Shown one piece after another: positions 40,848 to 44,602 of a DNA stretch of 44,602 nt. The DNA is from Chara braunii (Eukaryota; Streptophyta; Charophyceae; Charales; Characeae): positions 1,387,648-1,432,249 of the forward strand of contig BFEA01000166.1 in the NCBI GenBank assembly GCA_003427395.1, read 5' to 3'. Position 1 is the stretch's first letter. Each line of letters begins with the position of its first letter. Under the pieces are notes generated by a model, which searched no databases, had not been told where the DNA came from, and was given only the letters and a program-made list of their open reading frames with translations. The position numbers and the translations under genes were made by a program.

Positions 40848-41063
40848 TTTTTTTTTTTTTTTTTTTAATGGGGAAACTACACGGGAGTCACAAAACGAGT
40901 TATAATTGCACTACAGGCCAAGATAAAGTTTCAAATTGCAGTTCGGCCAATATATACAACCCAGCTTTCTGGCCAGGTAGGGTGCCCGAAGTGCAATTGC
41001 AAACTGTATCTTGCCCCATAGTGGAATTATAACTAGTTTTTGTGACTCTACTGAAATTACCCC
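40848..41063. mobile_element. MITE with ~75-bp inverted arms, next to poly(T)
   Basis: Arms 40870-40947 and 40985-41063 are inverted repeats: GAGTCACAAAACGAGTTATA on the left and, on the minus strand, GAGTCACAAAAACTAGTTAT on the right, continuing through CAAGATA and CAATTGCA. The outer ends are GGGG. Nineteen T residues (about 40848-40866) abut the left end. In minus-strand order the run is LINE terminal hairpin, MITE, poly(A). Confidence 0.75.
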
Positions 41064-41064
41064 G

Positions 41065-41172
41065 GGTCTCAGCCTTGGTGGTGGTAGGAGAACCACCAAG
41101 GTTGAGACCAAGACCGGGGATGGCTCCTTTCTATTGGTGGGGAGCAGCACCTGCTGGAAACTGGGTTCAGCT
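41065..41172 (-). repeat. LINE 3'-terminal module with long variable hairpin
   Basis: The minus strand has GCTGAACCCAGTTTCCAGC, then GCTGCTCCCCACCAATAG. A long terminal hairpin follows, in which GGTCTCAACCTTGGTGGT pairs with ACCACCAAGGCTGAGACC around TCTCCTACC. The arm is about 18 bp with one wobble, longer than in other copies. Confidence 0.75.
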
Positions 41173-41409
41173 TGCCTTTGACGTTATTGTCCTCGGTCAA
41201 AAATGCACCATTCCGGCATTTTATCAAACCGCACTCTGGCCCCCTCAGTTCGCCTCCAGCTTCTATTACTCCCCTGCCCCTGTACCAGGGGATATTGTAC
41301 TTGTGAGCTGACTCTCTGTTGTTTCTTTTGTGATTTGATGACATCGTGTGTCGCCGTCGCTGTTATAAGCCCTCTGTCTGCACCACTTGGTTGCCGCTGA
41401 TTGCACAGA

Positions 41410-42048
41410 TCAGTCTTCTCCTCCGGCCTTGTTTTTTTCTCTGGTAGCTGCATGCCTCACCGACCGGTCACCAGCTGGGAATGGGGGATGCACAGGGGTG
41501 GGAAGAGAGTTACTTTGGGTGGTGCTTGCCTGGTATGGAGAGAGGGGGTAGGTTGAGAGTGGCAGGGGGGATGTCTCCGGCAGGAGTTCCAATGGGGTTT
41601 GCGCGTGACTGCCCATTCGCGTCTGGGGAGGTTGTGTGGAGGGAGGTGGGGGAGGGGTTTTCAGAGGTGGTTGTGATGGAGGTGCTGGATTGGTTACCGA
41701 CTTTTGCTTGGGATGTGGAGTAGGTTGAGAGTGGCAGGGGGGATGTCTCCTGCGGGTGCTGTGATGGGGTTCACAGGTGACTGCCTGTTTGCGTCTGGGG
41801 GGGTGTGTCGGGCGGGGTGGGGGAGGGGATTCCAGAGGTGGTTGTGATGGAGCCTCATGGACGTGCTGGATTGGTGACTGATTGTTGTTTGGGATGTTGA
41901 GAAGTTGAGGGTTGTGGGGGGGGGGGGGTTCAGGTGAGGGGTCTAATGGGGGAGGTGGGCTCACTGCATGCTCTGGGTGGGACTGAGCCGATTGTGCAGC
42001 CTGTCCCAGGTACCCTGCGGACAGGAGCAGGGGCGCTGGGTTCGGCAC
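41410..42048 (-). CDS. Proline-rich ORF (212 codons) over a ~175-bp tandem repeat
   Basis: The frame is rich in Pro, Ser, Thr and His (PPSQPPLKTPPPPPSTQPPQ and similar). Two diverged copies of a ~175-bp unit (about 41552-41725 and 41728-41900) share GAGAGTGGCAGGGGGGATGT and GAGGTGGTTGTGATGGAG. The low-complexity G-rich strand alone could keep the frame open, so it may not be a gene. If real, it might be a LINE ORF1-like or cell-wall-type protein. No domain supports either. Confidence 0.25.
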   Translation of the reverse strand: MPNPAPLLLSAGYLGQAAQSAQSHPEHAVSPPPPLDPSPEPPPPHNPQLLNIPNNNQSPIQHVHEAPSQPPLESPPPPRPTHPPRRKQAVTCEPHHSTRRRHPPCHSQPTPHPKQKSVTNPAPPSQPPLKTPPPPPSTQPPQTRMGSHAQTPLELLPETSPLPLSTYPLSPYQASTTQSNSLPTPVHPPFPAGDRSVRHAATREKNKAGGED

Positions 42049-42700
42049 CAGACATTCTGTTCATAATGCCCAAGAGCAGTCCTTGGGAGAGGAGTGAAAA
42101 AGCACTGAGAAGGCCTGAGCTTCCGCTTTTTTTTTTTTTTTTTTTTTTTGAACCAAGGCCGAGCTCGACTTGAGCCCGCCCTGAGCTTCCACTTCAGTAT
42201 GCGCCATTTTACTTTTCCAATTTTCGATCCACCCACTGTTATGAAGTTAGAACATAATTTAGGCCCCCACTCCCTTTCCCAGCTATTTTGTTCTGACGAC
42301 GTTCTGGTTAACCTGCAGCAAAATTGCAGGTTGGGCCTACCAGACGGGAAAGGCTGACGTTGCTAGGCAAATCACCTGCTGTGCCGGCTCGGCAGCAATT
42401 GGCTCACGACAAAAATCTTCACCTGCGAAAATAGGCTCAGAGGGACTGGTGGTATTGTCGTAAGGGACACTGTGCCCTCTTCCAAGCTATGTGTTGCTTG
42501 CCACAAGTACGTTGGAGCAATGCCTGGTTTTTTTTTTTTTTTTTTTTTTTTTTGGTTGGTTTAAAGCCCTTGTGTAAGCTTCTCCATTCCGATGCCTGTT
42601 ATTAATTATGGCTGTGATAGTAACCCCGTCTGTCCGGAGTCCGGCTTCTACAACAACCTGGGCTAAAAAATAAAAAGGGGAAAAAAAAGAAACAAAAAGG
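42049..42700. other. No supported gene; long poly(T) runs
   Basis: T runs occur at about 42128-42149 and 42528-42554. They may be reversed poly(A) tails, but no recognisable body is attached. Confidence 0.4.
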
Positions 42701-42701
42701 T

Positions 42702-42735
42702 TTAACCACCAGTACCCCACATTTTTCATCCCCCC
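42702..42735. mobile_element. Solo end of the TTAA MITE family
   Basis: TTAACCACCAGTACCCCACA then TTTTTCATCCCCC matches the left end of the 35747 element (CCACATTTTTCGTACCCCCC) with small changes. No matching right end is found nearby. Confidence 0.55.
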
Positions 42736-43149
42736 CCCCCCCCCCCCCTCCCCCCTTCTTCAGTATGGCCCTGACTTGCTGGTGGGACTGATGGAGGCTG
42801 TAGGCATAATCTACAATTCCCGCACAGTAAAGATACCATTTCTGACCCGTGATAGCCACAATGAGGCCCTTGTGTAGTGAGAGGGGAAAAAAAAAAAAAA
42901 AAAAAAAAAAAGAAGAAGAAAAAGAAAAAGGAGAGGGGCAGGCCATCGCCGAAGACCAGTTGTCTCGGTACATCATGCCATCTAGATGGGGAAGCTTTCC
43001 AGGACTCATTGTCACAGAGACGTAAGGTGATCCCATCTGGCTTGGTTTGCTCGTCTCTATGGTTGGGGGGAGGGGGGCGGGGGGGTGCAGGGATAGACCA
43101 GTGAGACTTCCTTTTTCTCTTTCTCTCTTTGAAACATTTGTGGCCAGGT
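42736..43149. other. No supported gene
   Basis: Contains a 26-base A run at about 42887-42911 and G-rich sequence at 43060-43090. Confidence 0.4.
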
Positions 43150-43222
43150 ATCAGCCTCAGTGATGATAAGAGCACCACCAAGGTGGGGAGCTGCACCTGC
43201 TGAGGACTGGGTCGAGCGTCCC
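43150..43222 (-). repeat. LINE 3'-terminal module, compact copy
   Basis: The minus strand has GACGCTCGACCCAGTCCTC then AGCAGGTGCAGCTCCCCACC. The terminal hairpin CTTGGTGGTG / CATCACTGAG follows with a TGCTCTTATC loop. All ten pairs form when G-T wobbles are allowed. The AATAGATGGAGC segment is missing, so the second hairpin is deleted. Confidence 0.7.
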
Positions 43223-43229
43223 ATACAAA

Positions 43230-43572
43230 TGGTCAATCGGACTCAATCCGTAACTATGCTCATGTGACGGCAGACAACCCATTGCTGACACCCTCACTGA
43301 AGAGAGAAGTTTCACTGGAGGGGGTACACTGGCCTGCTGGGGGAAGATGGTGGGGAGTGTGGATCCTTGTGATCTGCAGTCCAGAACCAAGCAAGTGGGA
43401 TGTTATCAGGGCGCTCTACTTAATTTTTTTTAGAGGTAACCTGCGTGACAAGTGTCAGTGCAATGGTCTATATGCATTGTACTTGGACAGATGTAGAACA
43501 CATCCGTAAATTAGTGCAACATAGAACAAAAAAGAAAACAAAGAGTGCAACATAGTGGGTTTCAAGTCTCAA
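43230..43572. other. No supported gene
   Basis: Ordinary sequence with short frames only. Confidence 0.4.
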
Positions 43573-44150
43573 CCTTTTTTTTTTTTTTTCTTTTTTTTTT
43601 TTAATAATTAAAACTTAAAAATTATGTTCTTCTCTCAATTTCACCTCACACTACCTACCTACCACTACTCGTGAGTCGTAACTGTAGGCATACGGGGAAC
43701 CCCGTAGCAGCCAGAATCGTGTTCACGAGAGAACATGAGGGGGCTGCTCCCGACCTGCAGGTGGGCGGTACCGGCTAGGGGACAGCCGGTAGCATCAGGA
43801 AACGTGCCAACAGGACCAATCCCTGTGCCTCCCCTCAGGTCCCCTCCCCTATGAACATCAGCAGACTCTGCTCAATGCCCATCGGCGGATCCAGTGGTCT
43901 ATCTCTAGGTGGCGGGCACCAAGCATGCCCAGGAAGGTACATGAGGCCAATGGGGATCGAACCCACGACCTCCTGAATGCCACTTGCGTGCCTTACCAAC
44001 TGAGGGCACGCTCACACTAGGACTTTTTTATGCATTTTTGGACGGAATTGTGGCCAGATACATTAAGGTATGGCCGTGAATGTGGGCATATGCGTTTGAG
44101 ATACTGCTAGTGTGAGTACGCCCTGAGTTAGGCCGCTGGATTTTTTTTTT
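43573..44150 (-). mobile_element. tRNA-derived SINE with MITE inserted in its head
   Basis: On the minus strand: a head with CTCAGTTGGTAAGGC (A box) and GGGTTCGATCCCC (B box), a body of about 330 bp, and poly(A) (T runs at about 43576-43610 on the plus strand). The body shares the GAGAGAACATGAGG and GGTGGGCGGTACCGGC region with 26919-27005. The A box is split by a 120-bp MITE (44004-44123). Joining the flanks gives TAACTCAGTTGGTAAGG, a proper A box. Confidence 0.75.
44004..44123. mobile_element. MITE with TGA target duplication (PIF/Harbinger-like)
   Basis: The terminal inverted repeats are GGGCACGCTCACACTAG at the left and, on the minus strand, GGGCGTACTCACACTAG at the right (14 of 17 match). 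TGA at 44001-44003 and 44124-44126 is the 3-bp target duplication. A 3-bp duplication with G-rich ends suggests PIF/Harbinger. No transposase is present. Confidence 0.78.
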
Positions 44151-44264
44151 AATTCAACCGTACTCTGTCCGAATCCGGCCCGCCTTGGAGCAATGTTCCT
44201 GCTGTGCTGGATTCTTTGTTTCTGGCGGGTGATTACAAAGATCAGTGGCCAGAAAGGAAGGAGG

Positions 44265-44296
<32 letters not shown>

Positions 44297-44502
44297 CAAG
44301 TGGGCCCTGTCATGTGGGTCCGAAAAAGAAAAAAGGCAAAACCACCGTCCAATACTGCAAATGGCAAACTGCACGGCGCAATTCAGCAAAGGCCCAAAGG
44401 GTCCTTTCAATCCCTACGCGCAATGACCCTGCTCCCGTTGCCAGTCTGCTGTTTTTTTTTATTTTTAATCCGTCTTTTGTTTTTAGTTCTTTTTGGTGAA
44501 AC

Positions 44503-44602
44503 ATCGATGATGGGCGTCAGGGAGGGGCTGATAAGAGCAGCCACCCCCTCCACATACCCCATTTGCGGATGGCTCCGTTCGATTGATGGGGAGCTGCACC
44601 TG
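44503..44602 (-). repeat. LINE 3'-terminal module running off the window end
   Basis: The minus strand begins at the window edge with CAGGTGCAGCTCCCCATCAA, then CGGAGCC, then a terminal hairpin in which GGAGGGG pairs with CCCCTCC around a CTGCTCTTATCAG loop. T-rich sequence to the left could be a decayed poly(A) tail. Confidence 0.7.

Noticed and set aside
42602-43196. Phe-rich minus-strand ORFs
   Set aside because: They are generated by the A run at 42887-42911 read on the opposite strand.
44489-44520. Third hammerhead-like core (TGGTGAAACATCGATGA...GTCA)
   Set aside because: It resembles helix II of motifs 1 and 2, but CTGATGAG and GAAAC are missing. Chance similarity is possible.

Overview
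The window is eukaryotic, repeat-rich nuclear DNA. It has no bacterial gene organisation. It contains reverse-transcribed elements in several layers, tRNA-derived SINE heads, palindromic MITEs, long poly(A)/poly(T) runs and large microsatellites. A Ty3/gypsy element with an initiator-tRNA-Met-type primer site and a chromodomain-like integrase tail, plus LINEs ending in a zf-RVT-type motif, point to the green lineage. A charophyte alga such as Chara is my best guess, but that is inference and the sequence alone does not prove it.

Layout. 1-5.8 kb: MITEs, local tandem duplications and no supported gene. 5.85-7.26 kb: the only stretch that looks like a host-type gene, with a 214-codon open frame, two exon-like pieces upstream and a poly(A) signal; its function is unknown. 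8.08-12.69 kb: LINE A (+), 5'-truncated, with a 14-bp target-site duplication and a poly(A) tail. It sits inside a hammerhead-ribozyme-like motif. 12.80-25.74 kb: a decayed but structurally complete Ty3/gypsy element (-) with LTRs, PBS, PPT, gag, protease, RT, RNase H, integrase and a chromodomain-like tail. LINE B (+, 15.62-20.28 kb) is inserted in its RNase H region. A second hammerhead-like motif lies just outside the other LTR in inverted orientation. 25.9-32 kb: microsatellites, poly(A) runs and truncated retroelement 3' ends. 32.07-32.38 kb: a 133-bp duplication around an exact Nextera mate-pair junction adapter, which is an assembly artefact. 33.15-36.33 kb: LINE C (-), carrying two TTAA-flanked MITEs, an in-frame 54-bp x4 expansion next to the only N, and a mutated RT catalytic box. 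36.7-44.6 kb: MITEs, a GATA/GA microsatellite, LINE D endonuclease (-), a proline-rich ORF, a tRNA-derived SINE with a MITE in its promoter, and further LINE 3' ends.

Most notable biology. A structured 3'-terminal module recurs about a dozen times. Where the whole LINE is present (A and B), the module forms the end of the LINE 3' UTR. Its first hairpins are conserved in sequence. Its last hairpin has a different stem in almost every copy yet still pairs, and it keeps a near-constant loop (TGCTCTTATCA-like). This looks like an RNA recognition element for the LINE reverse transcriptase. None of the retroelement reading frames here appears intact, so the window is mainly a record of nested insertions.
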